A stretch of DNA of 64,000 nt, from contig NZ_CABVPN010000031.1 in the NCBI RefSeq assembly GCF_902499115.1, positions 33,277-97,276 on the forward strand, read 5' to 3'. The position numbers were made by a program, and so were the translations under genes. The stretch comes from Burkholderia diffusa. GTDB lineage: Bacteria > Pseudomonadota > Gammaproteobacteria > Burkholderiales > Burkholderiaceae. The notes below the pieces were generated by a model. The model was not told the DNA's origin and searched no databases. It worked only from the letters and a program-made list of their open reading frames with translations. Positions 1 through 8,752 of the stretch are shown here, in pieces. The first letter of the stretch is position 1; every line of letters starts with the position of its first letter.

Positions 1-627
1 CATCTTGTCTTCGACGCCGATCACGCTGAGGCCGGGCGTCCCCTTCTCGAGGATCAGCACCGAGATCGCGCGTTTCGGATCGTCGATGCCGTCCCACTTT
101 CCGAACAGCAGATACAGGTCGGCGACATCCCCGTTGGTAATGAATGTCTTGCCGCCGTTGATCACGATCTCGCCGCCATTCTCGCGAAACGTCGTCCGCA
201 TACCGGTCGCGTCGGAGCCGGCACCGGGCTCGGTAATCGCCAGCGATGCGAGCGCACCGCCCGCCACCGCCGGCAGAAAGCGCTGCTTTTGCCCTTCGCT
301 GCCGTACTCGATCAGCGGCTTGATCGCGTGGAAATTCGTTGCCCAGATAATGCCGGTCGCCGCGCATGCCTTTGCGATCTCCCGCACGCAGAGCGCGTAG
401 CACGTGAACGACAGTTGCGCACCGCCGTACGCATCCGGGATGAACATGGCATTCAGGCCAAGTTCATTGATCGCGTCAATGTTCTGCTGCGGAAACGTAC
501 CGGTACGGTCGTACTCGGCCGCATAAGGCGCAATCCGATCCCGCGCGAGCGCGCGCACGCTGTCCACGATCATCCGCTCGTCGTCGTTCAGGCGAATGCG
601 AGAATCGATTCTCTCCAGTATGTTCAT
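1..627 (-). CDS. acyl-CoA dehydrogenase, partial (N-terminal 209 residues)
   Basis: The minus-strand frame from the ATG at 627 is open to the window edge, giving the first 209 residues of an acyl-CoA dehydrogenase. Visible are the N-terminal helical domain, the flavin/substrate segment AITEPGAGSDATG around residue 135, and the beta-domain opening GKTFITNGDVADLY. The family uses FAD to form the alpha,beta double bond of an acyl-CoA and passes electrons to ETF. The remaining ~170 residues, with the catalytic Glu, lie outside the window. The enoyl-CoA hydratase gene lies just upstream on the same strand, so the two could perform consecutive beta-oxidation steps. An ATG four bases further upstream meets a stop at once, which fixes the start at 627. 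Confidence 0.9.
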   Translation of the reverse strand, partial: MNILERIDSRIRLNDDERMIVDSVRALARDRIAPYAAEYDRTGTFPQQNIDAINELGLNAMFIPDAYGGAQLSFTCYALCVREIAKACAATGIIWATNFHAIKPLIEYGSEGQKQRFLPAVAGGALASLAITEPGAGSDATGMRTTFRENGGEIVINGGKTFITNGDVADLYLLFGKWDGIDDPKRAISVLILEKGTPGLSVIGVEDKM

Positions 628-718
628 TCCATGTTCCGATTCGATTGGCAACCATCGACGAGCCGATATCGGCGACGGCACTCTACCGGCCGTCGGCACG
701 CCGTCGTTCATACCCGCG

Positions 719-1489
719 TCAAGCGTCCTTGAATACCGGAGATCGCTTTTCGATGAAGGCGCGCATACCTTCGGCCGCGTCTTGCGTGCGGTATGCGAGC
801 GTCGACAAATCCGCTTCCATGCGGAGTCCTTCGCCGAGATCGACGTCAGCGGCACGGCGCACGGCTTCACGCGCCAACAGCGACGAGCACGTGCTGAAGC
901 CGATATAGCGCTGCGCATACTCGGCCCCGAGCGCCCGCGGATCGCCATCCTCGACGATGCAGTTCACGAGGCCAATACGCTCCGCCTCCTCTGCACCAAC
1001 GGTTCGCCCGGACATGATGATGTCGAGCGCCCGCGCTTGGCCCACTAGGCGAGGCAGACGTTGCGTGCCGCCGTAACCGGGAATCAGGCCGAGTTTGATT
1101 TCCGGCAAGCCGACCTTCGCCTTTACCGTGGCGATGCGGAACGTACATGCCATTGCAAGTTCGAGACCACCGCCGAACGCATAGCCGTGAATGACGGCAA
1201 TCGACGGAATGCGCAAACGGTCGAGCTTCGCGAACGTCGCCTGGCCAAACAATGCGCCGTCCCGCTCCGCGATAAGATCCCGTCCCATCAATTCACGAAT
1301 GTCCGCGCCCGCGCAAAATGCCTTGTCGCCGTGGCCGGTGATCACCAGCGCGCGTGCATCCGATGCGGACACGCGATCGAGGGCATCGGACAATTCCTGC
1401 AGGACTTCGAAGCTCAGTGCATTGAGTGCCTCCGGTCGGTTCAGCGTGATATACGCAATCGGACCTTCGACACTGATTTGAATCGGCAT
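719..1489 (-). CDS. enoyl-CoA hydratase/isomerase (crotonase family)
   Basis: A 256-residue crotonase-fold protein. It shows the family opening (ITLNRPEALNAL), the first oxyanion-hole loop (AFCAGADIREL, about residues 63-73) and the second (HGYAFGGGLELAMAC, about 100-114), followed by GLPEIKLGLIPGYGGTQRL carrying the usual catalytic Glu region. It would hydrate a trans-2-enoyl-CoA in fatty-acid or branched/aromatic acid breakdown. The ATG at 1489 is preceded by AGGAG at good spacing, so I prefer it over the longer frame to 1552. It lies upstream of the acyl-CoA dehydrogenase and downstream of tctA on the same strand. The acyl substrate cannot be told from sequence. Confidence 0.93.
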   Translation of the reverse strand: MPIQISVEGPIAYITLNRPEALNALSFEVLQELSDALDRVSASDARALVITGHGDKAFCAGADIRELMGRDLIAERDGALFGQATFAKLDRLRIPSIAVIHGYAFGGGLELAMACTFRIATVKAKVGLPEIKLGLIPGYGGTQRLPRLVGQARALDIIMSGRTVGAEEAERIGLVNCIVEDGDPRALGAEYAQRYIGFSTCSSLLAREAVRRAADVDLGEGLRMEADLSTLAYRTQDAAEGMRAFIEKRSPVFKDA

Positions 1490-1714
1490 GACATTCTCCT
1501 GACCACTCTTGAATGGCGACGTTTCGCCGGTCGACCATGAATAAGCAAACATCGCGCCAACGCTGGAGTTTGCCTATATCTACGCTTAAACGGTCAGAAG
1601 TGTCCGCGCCAAAGACAGCGTGTTGCCCACCGCGACAACTGCAGGTTGACCGGTATGCCATTCATGCGAGACCGCCGACACCAGCCACGCGGCGCGGCGG
1701 TACGACCGTCCGGA

Positions 1715-3265
1715 CTATTCAGCCCCTGCGCCCTCGATCGAGCGCAAATCGTCCGACGGTCTGGCCTGTCCCTGGTTTCTGGTCGCACGCCATGCGAAGA
1801 ACAATTGCGCCATCAGCAACACGACGCAGGTGCCCATGAATGCAGCGCTGATCGGACGTTCGAAGAACACAAGCGCGTCGCCCCGGGACAGCAGTAGCGA
1901 TCGCCTAAAATTCTCTTCTACCATCGGGCCCAGCACGTACCCGAGCAGAATGGTCGAGACGGGGAACTCGAGCGCCAGCAGCACCGCGCCTATCAGGCCG
2001 AATACCAATACCTCGCCCACCTCGAACAGACTGTTGTTCGTGCTGTAGACCCCCACGGCGATAAAGAACAGCGCCGCCGGGTACATGTACCGGTACGGCA
2101 CCTGAAGCACCTTTACCCAGATGCCAATCATCGGTACATTCAGGATCAGCAACAGAACGTTGCCGATCCAGAAACTCGCGATCAACCCCCAGAACAGATC
2201 GGCATGCTCCGTGATCAACTGCGGTCCCGGCTGATATCCCTGGATCAACAACGCGCCAAGCAGCAGTGCCATCACCGCATCTCCCGGGATACCGAGGCTC
2301 ATCGTCGGGATGAAATCGACTTGGGTCTTCGAATGCGTCGACGCCTCGGGGCTCGCCACACCCTCGATCGCGCCATGTCCGAACCGCTCCGGCGTTTTCG
2401 ATATCTTGCGTTCGAGCGCGTATGCGATGAACGTCGTGATCGTCGGGCCGGTGCCGGGAATCGCGCCGAACAGCGTGCCCACGAGCGTGCCGCGCACCAT
2501 CGGCATGAACGAACGTTTCAGTTCCGCGCGCGACGGCCGCATGTCGCGCAGACGTACCTTCGCGTTCGTGCCGACGAAGTGCACGCGGTTAACGTTACGG
2601 AGAAAATCGGCCACACCGAACAGCCCCATTGCCAGTGCAACGAGTTCGAGATGGTTGGACAGATCGACCAAACCGAACGTGAATCGTTCGACCCCGGTGT
2701 TGACGTCCGTTCCGACGATGCCGAACAAGAGGCCGAGCGTCGTCATCGCGATTCCCTTGAGCGCAGAGCCGCGAGCCATCGTCGATCCGGCGATCAATCC
2801 GAGCAGCATGATCGAGAAGATCTCGGCCGGTCCGAATTCGAATGCGACTTTCACCAGCAGCGGAGACGCGACGATCATCACGACGATGCCGATCGATGCG
2901 GCGAAAAATGACGAGATCATCGTTATGCCGAGCGCCGTGCCGCCCTTTCCCTGCTGCGTCAGCGGATAGCCGTCGATGCAGGTCACAGCGTGCGGAGGGT
3001 GAGATGGCAGATTCAGCAGAATCGCGCCTATTGCGCCACCGTACTGGGATCCGTAAAAGATCCCGGCCAGCATCAGCAATGCCGGCACGGCATGCATCGT
3101 GTAGGTCAACGGCAACAGCATTGCGATCGTCGACAGCGCCCCCATGCCGGGGAGCACGCCGATCAGATTTCCGACCAGCACACCGAAGAACGACCACATC
3201 AGATTCTGCGGCAGCATCGCGACCGAGAAGCCGTACCAGAGATCATGAAGCGTTTGCCAAATCAT
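1715..3265 (-). CDS. tctA: tripartite tricarboxylate transporter large permease (TctA family)
   Basis: A 516-residue polytopic membrane protein with about 11-12 hydrophobic segments. The N-terminal segment carries GVLVGNLIGVLPGMGALSTIAMLLP, the glycine/proline-rich loop of TctA, and a second similar loop (GTLFGAIPGTGPTI) occurs near the middle, as expected from the internal repeat of this family. TctA is the large permease of sodium-driven, binding-protein-dependent carboxylate uptake. The ATG at 3265 overlaps the tctB stop (ATGA), so the two are co-translated. No TctC-type periplasmic binding protein is encoded nearby; see findings. Confidence 0.93.
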   Translation of the reverse strand: MIWQTLHDLWYGFSVAMLPQNLMWSFFGVLVGNLIGVLPGMGALSTIAMLLPLTYTMHAVPALLMLAGIFYGSQYGGAIGAILLNLPSHPPHAVTCIDGYPLTQQGKGGTALGITMISSFFAASIGIVVMIVASPLLVKVAFEFGPAEIFSIMLLGLIAGSTMARGSALKGIAMTTLGLLFGIVGTDVNTGVERFTFGLVDLSNHLELVALAMGLFGVADFLRNVNRVHFVGTNAKVRLRDMRPSRAELKRSFMPMVRGTLVGTLFGAIPGTGPTITTFIAYALERKISKTPERFGHGAIEGVASPEASTHSKTQVDFIPTMSLGIPGDAVMALLLGALLIQGYQPGPQLITEHADLFWGLIASFWIGNVLLLILNVPMIGIWVKVLQVPYRYMYPAALFFIAVGVYSTNNSLFEVGEVLVFGLIGAVLLALEFPVSTILLGYVLGPMVEENFRRSLLLSRGDALVFFERPISAAFMGTCVVLLMAQLFFAWRATRNQGQARPSDDLRSIEGAGAE

Positions 3266-3729
3266 GCGCCACCCCACGTGAATAGCGGAAGTTGGACCTT
3301 CAGCGCCCATCCGAATACGACGACGCCGACGACGACCATCGCAAGTGCAAGCACGGTCGCGGAACGCCACGAATTGTTCCGGTCACCGAGTGCCGATATG
3401 AAGACGGTCGCGAAAGTCGCGGCAATCAGCCCCAAATATGCCGCGAATACAACGAACGCGACGAGGCCTGCGCAAATGAGCATCCATGCTTTCCACTCTG
3501 GCCTGTGCCCGCTGCGCCGCTCATCGGGACCGGCCTTCACCCCCTTGATACCGATCGCAATGCCGGTCAGCGCAAGAACCACGCCGAGCACCAGCGGAAA
3601 ATAACCGGGCCCCATGCGGGTCAATGTCCCGACGCTATAGGAAACGGAATGGACGGCGACCCATAGCCCGATACCCGTCATCAGCAAGCCACCCCAAACG
3701 TCCTTGTTCAAGCCGCGTGCGTGCGCCAT
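3262..3729 (-). CDS. tctB: tripartite tricarboxylate transporter small permease (TctB family)
   Basis: A 155-residue protein with four predicted membrane helices, including LLMTGIGLWVAVHS near the N-terminus and the family signature GPGYFPLVLGVVLALTGIAI at about residues 40-59. TctB is the small membrane subunit that works with TctA. The start at 3729 has an AGGGAGG ribosome-binding site nine bases upstream; the longer open frame to 3822 has none. The stop overlaps the tctA start by four bases. The CoA-transferase gene upstream on the same strand suggests uptake of an acid that is then activated as a CoA ester. Confidence 0.9.
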   Translation of the reverse strand: MAHARGLNKDVWGGLLMTGIGLWVAVHSVSYSVGTLTRMGPGYFPLVLGVVLALTGIAIGIKGVKAGPDERRSGHRPEWKAWMLICAGLVAFVVFAAYLGLIAATFATVFISALGDRNNSWRSATVLALAMVVVGVVVFGWALKVQLPLFTWGGA

Positions 3730-3948
3730 GCCGCCTCCCTGTGTGCCTCGTGACGGATTCGGTGAACTTCTCCGTATCGAGCCGGCTGCCGTTCGCACGC
3801 GCGGGCTGCATCCACGACGCATGAACGGTGAAATGAAGATGTCGATGTCATGTCTCCTCCATCGGACTTATATGAATGGTTCCGAGGCTCGGTCGCAGTC
3901 ACGCAAATCACGCGCCACCTTGCCAATGACACGGACTGCCGGTAGGGA

Positions 3949-5178
3949 TCACACGATGCCATCCTCCTTCAGCTGTCGAACGGTGTCGCTTTCGATGTCG
4001 AGCCACGCACGCAGCACGTCCTGGCTATCCTCGCCAAGGCGAGGTGGCGGCTTGCGAAACGTATGTGCGTTTCCGTCGACATGGATGCCCAGTCCGACCT
4101 GCGGAATCTGCGCTTCACCGCGTGGGACCACATAAAAGAATCCGCGGCGCCGCAGTTCGGGATCGGCTGCCACTTCGTCGATCCGATTGATCGGACCGGC
4201 CGGGATACGGGCTTCGCGGAAGATGCCGAGCCAGTGATCGCGACGCTTCGTGCCGATGATGGACTGAATCTTCTCGACGATCTCGTCACGCAAACGACGG
4301 CGGTCGCTGTTGCTCGCGTAGCAGGCAGCCTGTCCGAATTCCGGCTCGCCTACCGCGCGCCAGAATCGCTTCCAGATGCCATCATTGCCCAGACCGATCG
4401 TGAGCGGCGCGTCGGCAGCCTGAAAAACCTGGTAGACGGCGATGACGCTGTCTCGCCCCCCCAAACGGCGAGGCGCCTCGCCGGAACCGAGATAGGGAAC
4501 AATTCGCGGCGTCATGAAACGAGTCATGCTCTCGATCATCGAGACATCAATACAATGTCCGTGTCCGGTACGATTGCGATCGACGAGCGCTGCGAGCACC
4601 GCGAGCGCCGCATCGCTGCCGGCAAGCAGGTCGGCGGCCGGCGTACCGATTTTTTGCGGACCGCTTTCCGCCTCGCCGGTCAGATCCATCACGCCGCTAT
4701 AACCTTCGGCGATCAGGTCGTAGCACGGCATGTCGCTGCGTTCGCCATCAAGACCGAAACCCGATACCGAAGCATGGATAAGCCGCGGGTTGACCTGTCG
4801 GAGACTCGCGTAGTCGATACCCAGCTTGCGTTGAATTGGCGAAGTCCTGTTGACAACCACGACATCGGCGCTTGCAACCATCCGTTTGAGCAACTCGAGT
4901 CCCTGGGGTTTGCTGTAATCGAGCGTTAGGCTGTGCTTGTTGCGGTTCACGCTGAGATACCAAAGCGACTCGCCATCAAGAAACGGGGGGCCCCAAGCGC
5001 GCACGTCGTCACCTTGGCCAGGCGGCTCAATCTTGACGACCGTCGCACCGAAATCCGCGAGCAGCAGCGTGGCGTACGGTCCCGCAACGGACGAAGTGAG
5101 GTCCAGCACGCGCACCCCGTCGAGTAGTTTCAAAGGGGTTTTCTCGCAGAGAGTGGGCAATGGGTCGAATGCGTTCAT
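3949..5178 (-). CDS. CaiB/BaiF family (class III) CoA-transferase
   Basis: About 409 residues with the class III CoA-transferase opening LDGVRVLDLTSSVAGPYATLLLADFGATVVKIEPP, the SLWYLSVNRNKHSLTLD segment, and YDLIAEGYSGVMDLTGE with the Asp that normally forms the aspartyl-CoA intermediate (within CYDLIAEG, around residue 168). These enzymes move CoA between carboxylic acids. Paired with TctAB, an enoyl-CoA hydratase and an acyl-CoA dehydrogenase, it probably activates an imported acid. The start is uncertain: ATG at 5178 gives the usual N-terminal length, and upstream in-frame ATG/GTG codons at 5211/5217 are also possible; none has a strong ribosome-binding site. Confidence 0.92.
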   Translation of the reverse strand: MNAFDPLPTLCEKTPLKLLDGVRVLDLTSSVAGPYATLLLADFGATVVKIEPPGQGDDVRAWGPPFLDGESLWYLSVNRNKHSLTLDYSKPQGLELLKRMVASADVVVVNRTSPIQRKLGIDYASLRQVNPRLIHASVSGFGLDGERSDMPCYDLIAEGYSGVMDLTGEAESGPQKIGTPAADLLAGSDAALAVLAALVDRNRTGHGHCIDVSMIESMTRFMTPRIVPYLGSGEAPRRLGGRDSVIAVYQVFQAADAPLTIGLGNDGIWKRFWRAVGEPEFGQAACYASNSDRRRLRDEIVEKIQSIIGTKRRDHWLGIFREARIPAGPINRIDEVAADPELRRRGFFYVVPRGEAQIPQVGLGIHVDGNAHTFRKPPPRLGEDSQDVLRAWLDIESDTVRQLKEDGIV

Positions 5179-5917
5179 GTTTTTCGTCAGGAAAATTGGT
5201 AGCAGCAGCATTCGCACGGCAAGTCCCGTGCCATACGGCCGCTGATCGTCTTCCCAAACCCGTTTGCAAGATAACCGCCCCGTGCGGCTAGCAAGCGCCC
5301 CCCCCGACTCGCATGTGTGTCGTCGGCATGGTCAGCATGTCGACGAAGCGTATAAACATGTCGTCGAGGCAGACACGCCGCCGATGCTCCCTGAAAATCT
5401 CGTTGAGTCGCGACGTCGACAACGGCATTACGCGATCTTTATGATCGAATGAAACGCGTTCTACCGTGCAGATGGTTCGCAACACCTAAAATGCGTCGGA
5501 GAAATGGAGTTTCGCCGTCGGCATGGGTGCGATGGCGAATAGCGGGAAATACACGCCAATTCATGCGGCGGCGGGCATCGTTGGCTTCGCGGATTAACGA
5601 TCAGTGAAAGGGGCGCGGAAACGCTTCTTTTGCATTGCGAATCCGCCAACTGCCGGCTCAAGGGTATCCGTCTGCAGCGAAATGTGGCACCGATCCGGTC
5701 GTGCGATCTTGCCGTGCACATGGTTCAGACGCGCGCTCGCTGCGAAACGGTTTCGACCGTGCATAGCTTTGCACGCAGCCGAAGCGGACCACATCACCAC
5801 AAACATGCGTGGCATGGAATCTGCATCGCCGAACGCCCCTCCAGCGCTTGGCGTGCCGGTCGCGGATTCGCGAAGCCGTCGAGTGTAGAGATATGTGACA
5901 TTCAACTAAAACCCGCC
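5179..5917. other. intergenic region between CoA-transferase and CMD-like gene
   Basis: About 740 bases with no frame I can support. Short open frames exist on both strands (for example 5288-5485 minus) but none resembles a known protein or carries a convincing ribosome-binding site. The region must hold the promoter of the minus-strand CoA-transferase operon and of the divergent plus-strand gene at 5918. I see no clear operator palindrome. Confidence 0.5.
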
Positions 5918-6265
5918 ATGAACACATTCGATCGCAAACCGTCGTCTCAACGCCTTGTTGAAGCCAATCCCGACGCCATGTCGCACTACAGAAAGATGCG
6001 TGGCCAACTGTTTCCGCCCGTGGATGTCGACGAAACAACCTGCGAAATCATGCTCGCGATGCAATTGGCGGTATTGGGCCGCGAGATCCCTTTCAAGGTT
6101 CATGCATTGCGCGCGTTGTCGCGCGGCGTGACCAAGGCGCAGCTCGAAGGTTTGCTGCTGTGCGGAATGGGGGTGTCGCTGGTTGCGTTCGAAGCGGCCC
6201 AGGCCCTGATCTGGCTGGATGAGGCCTGCGCCGAAACTGATACTCCCCAACCCGCCCAGACCTGA
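5918..6265 (+). CDS. carboxymuconolactone decarboxylase (CMD/AhpD-like) family protein
   Basis: A 115-residue helical protein. Its centre and C-terminal half follow the CMD pattern: ETTCEIMLAMQLAVLGREIPFKVHALRALSRGVTKAQLEGLLLCG. It lacks the CxxC pair of AhpD peroxidase partners, having only a single Cys (LLLCGMG), so a redox role like AhpD is unlikely. Members act as gamma-carboxymuconolactone decarboxylases or uncharacterised homologues. It lies alone on the plus strand, between a CoA-transferase operon and a LysR gene. The assignment rests on fold-level similarity, so the substrate is unknown. Confidence 0.65.
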   Translation: MNTFDRKPSSQRLVEANPDAMSHYRKMRGQLFPPVDVDETTCEIMLAMQLAVLGREIPFKVHALRALSRGVTKAQLEGLLLCGMGVSLVAFEAAQALIWLDEACAETDTPQPAQT

Positions 6266-6658
6266 CGAACGCGCGATCCCTTCTCGGTACGAGCTGCTCA
6301 TATGCCATCGGGGTCGGCCGCAGAACAGCCGCGGCGGCTTCCGTGAGCGCGCCCGCTATGAAGCGGCCGGCCATGCCGAATAGACTTCCGGCGACGTAGC
6401 ACGCACGGATGGTGTGAAATGGTCGTTGCGGTGCCGCCAGATCGCGTGCGCGTGAACAGGCTCCCTATCTGCCGAATGCTTTCTGCCTCTTCGAGATTCA
6501 TGATCAGGTCCGACAACGACTCGGCAATCTCAGCGCCGATCGTACTCCCCACCAGATCGCGATACTTGTTTTCGATATCGGCATGGGCCCCGTCGCGCCG
6601 GTATGGACAAGCGTCAGCGACTCGGAGCCAAGAGTCATGTGTTCGTCACCGGCACCGC
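6266..6658. other. intergenic region with possible decayed coding sequence (minus strand)
   Basis: On the minus strand a stretch around 6560-6430 reads without stops as ADIENKYRDLVG...LIMNLEEAESIRQIGSLF, and a neighbouring frame continues as ACYVAGSLFGMAGRFIAGAL. This looks protein-like but is split between frames and has no start site. I do not recognise the family. It may be the remains of a gene or chance coding-like sequence. Confidence 0.25.
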
Positions 6659-7567
6659 TTACAATCCAAGCGGTTGAAGTTCGCGGACAAGATCGATCAA
6701 TAAGCGCAGGCCTGTCGGCATCTGACGTCTGCTCGAATAGTAAATGTAGAAACCCGGTTCTGAAGGCGCCCAGTCGTTCAGCACGAGACGCAGCCGCCCC
6801 TCCCTGACATACGTCGCGACGAACGGTTCGGGAAAGTACATCAGCCCCGCTCCGCCGAGTACTGCGACGAGTCCGGTTTCAGCATGATCGACCGTCAACG
6901 ACGACGGTACCGCCACTTCGAGCCTCTCATCGCCGCGTTTGAATTCCCATCGGTAAATTCGATCGTCACCAAGGCGATTGCTAATGCAACGATGCTCTAG
7001 CAGATCATTGGGGTGATTGGGGATACCGAAGCGGCCAAGATAATCGGGCGCCCCTGCAACGACCCAACGTATATTGGCCGAAAGGCGCTGCGCGATCATG
7101 TCCTCCGGCACCGTTCCGCCGTAGCGAATACCCGCGTCAAAGCCCCCCTCCGTCACGTCGACCAAACGATTGCTCGCGACGATATCCAGTTCCACGTCAG
7201 GATAGCGCTCGACAAATGTCGGCAGGACCGGTGCTAACAGCAACGTCGAAGCCTCGACGGCCGCATTGACCCGAATGCGGCCTGTAGGCGCATCTCGGAA
7301 GCGATTCAGGGTCTCCAGAGCCGTGTCGATCGCCTCGAATGGCATACCGATCGACGCTGCCAACGCATCTCCCGCAGCGGTTAGCGTGACGCTCTTCGTC
7401 GTACGGTTTAGTAGACGGACGCCCAGTCTAGCTTCGAGCCCCTTCAATGCATGGCTCAGTGTCGAGGCGCTTACTCCGAGCTCTATCGCCGCACGACTAA
7501 AGCTCCTTTGTCGAGCAATAGCCAGGAAATAGATCAGATCAGCCATATCAGATCGATTTATTTGCAT
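6659..7567 (-). CDS. LysR family transcriptional regulator
   Basis: A 302-residue LysR protein. The N-terminal winged helix-turn-helix is clear: DLIYFLAIARQRSFSRAAIELGVSASTLSHALKGLEARLGVRLLNRTTKSVTLTAAG (residues 9-66). The rest fits the two-lobed effector-binding domain. The start at 7567 gives the usual LysR N-terminus. It lies on the same strand as, but apart from, the CoA-transferase operon; its targets may be that operon or the CMD-like gene. No divergent partner is present upstream. Confidence 0.92.
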   Translation of the reverse strand: MQINRSDMADLIYFLAIARQRSFSRAAIELGVSASTLSHALKGLEARLGVRLLNRTTKSVTLTAAGDALAASIGMPFEAIDTALETLNRFRDAPTGRIRVNAAVEASTLLLAPVLPTFVERYPDVELDIVASNRLVDVTEGGFDAGIRYGGTVPEDMIAQRLSANIRWVVAGAPDYLGRFGIPNHPNDLLEHRCISNRLGDDRIYRWEFKRGDERLEVAVPSSLTVDHAETGLVAVLGGAGLMYFPEPFVATYVREGRLRLVLNDWAPSEPGFYIYYSSRRQMPTGLRLLIDLVRELQPLGL

Positions 7568-7883
7568 GTCAAGAATTCCCGGTTAAAGATCTCTCTGATT
7601 TCGCGAGCATTTCGCTCAATGAACTGCATCACGCAAGAACCCCATCGATCTCGCCCTACTGTCGCTTGCCGCAGCGTAGCCTAGGCTCGCCTAGTCTCGT
7701 AGTTTACGCGGCGAGTTCTGGTGGCGCTGCCGATAAATCGCGCGTTAGCGGTACTGCTGTCACGGTTCACGGAAACGTCGAACGCCAACAGTCGGATCCT
7801 AAATGACTCCAGCCGTGTCATCGAAGCGTTGAGGACCGAGACACCATCTGGAATGCAAGTGGCGTTCGACGACGAGGTGCCGC
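7568..7883. other. intergenic region upstream of LysR gene
   Basis: A 316-base gap. The 3' ends and starts of the flanking minus-strand regulators are well defined. A plus-strand frame at 7721-7942 exists but overlaps the downstream tetR gene and has no family features. It presumably contains the lysR promoter; I see no strong palindrome. Confidence 0.4.
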
Positions 7884-8585
7884 CTAAGCGGCTGGTGCAC
7901 GCGCGTCAGAGGTTGCGCCAGCGCGAATCCCGGCGGAAATGAAAGTCACCAGATGCTCGGCCTTGCGCTTCAGGGCGCCGGCCTTGATCTTGCCGCCCGA
8001 GATACGCTCGATGCGACTGTCGAACGCGCTCATCACCAACGCGCCCACCGCGAACAAGTAGGCCCAGTGCGCATAGTTGGCGCTATGGCCTGGCAGCGTT
8101 CTCCTGATTTCCTTGATGAATTCCGCCGCAAACGGATCGAAATATTGAGCAACGATGCCGCGCTCGGCCTCGCGTGGATCGGAAGCTTCGCGCGCAACGA
8201 GTTTGGCATACGCAAGTCCGGACTCGGTATTCTGGATTTGCATCACCGGGAGCACGAAGGCTCGCACGATATGCTCAAGCGGGTCTTCACCTTCGGCGAC
8301 TGGTTCACGAAGCAAAGCCAACCGGGTGTCGAGCACCGTCTTGCGGCGCTCGAACAGGGCGCGGTACAGGCCCATCTTCGTCTCGAAGTGATACACGATC
8401 AGCGGCAGCCCAACCTCTGCCGCCGACGCAATATCCCGCATCGAAACGCCATCGAAACCGCCTTCGGCGAACAGCCGCTCTGCCACGTCGAGCACCCGCT
8501 CGCGCTTGCTCGTCTCGACCGCCTGTTGCGCTCCCTTCCCGCGCCGGACGCCGGTCGCCCGTCCCGTGACTTCCTTCGATTGCAT
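7884..8585 (-). CDS. TetR/AcrR family transcriptional regulator
   Basis: A 233-residue TetR-type repressor. The helix-turn-helix lies at about residues 25-70 (RVLDVAERLFAEGGFDGVSMRDIASAAEVGLPLIVYHFETKMGLYRAL), followed by a helical ligand domain. The start at 8585 has GGAG six bases upstream; the longer frame to 8759 would run through the intergenic operator. It is divergent from the cyclase-fumarylacetoacetase operon, and a 20-bp perfect palindrome sits between them, so it most likely represses both itself and that operon until an aromatic or keto-acid intermediate is bound. Confidence 0.92.
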   Translation of the reverse strand: MQSKEVTGRATGVRRGKGAQQAVETSKRERVLDVAERLFAEGGFDGVSMRDIASAAEVGLPLIVYHFETKMGLYRALFERRKTVLDTRLALLREPVAEGEDPLEHIVRAFVLPVMQIQNTESGLAYAKLVAREASDPREAERGIVAQYFDPFAAEFIKEIRRTLPGHSANYAHWAYLFAVGALVMSAFDSRIERISGGKIKAGALKRKAEHLVTFISAGIRAGATSDARAPAA

Positions 8586-8668
8586 GGTGTCTCCGCTGTC
8601 CTGTGACTCGATTACCGCGAATGCCATTCCGTTCATTACGCGCCGCCAGTTTACACCAACACAATACT

Positions 8669-8688
8669 GACTGTACGATCGTACAGTC
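8669..8688. promoter_or_regulatory. 20-bp perfect palindromic operator
   Basis: The sequence GACTGTACGATCGTACAGTC is a perfect palindrome with no spacer. It lies in the 167-base gap between the divergent tetR gene (start 8585) and the cyclase gene (start 8753), where a TetR operator is expected. Binding here could occlude both promoters. Confidence 0.8.
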
Positions 8689-8752
8689 TGCATAACATGA
8701 ACGGTGCTATGCGGCGTAGGTGGCAAGTCCCCCAAACCAGGAGCAACCGCAC

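Noticed and set aside
5288..5485. Small minus-strand gene upstream of the CoA-transferase
   Set aside because: A 65-codon frame without a family, ribosome-binding site or supporting context.
6298..6552. Small minus-strand gene next to the LysR regulator
   Set aside because: Protein-like only in part and split between frames; kept as possible decayed sequence, not as a gene.
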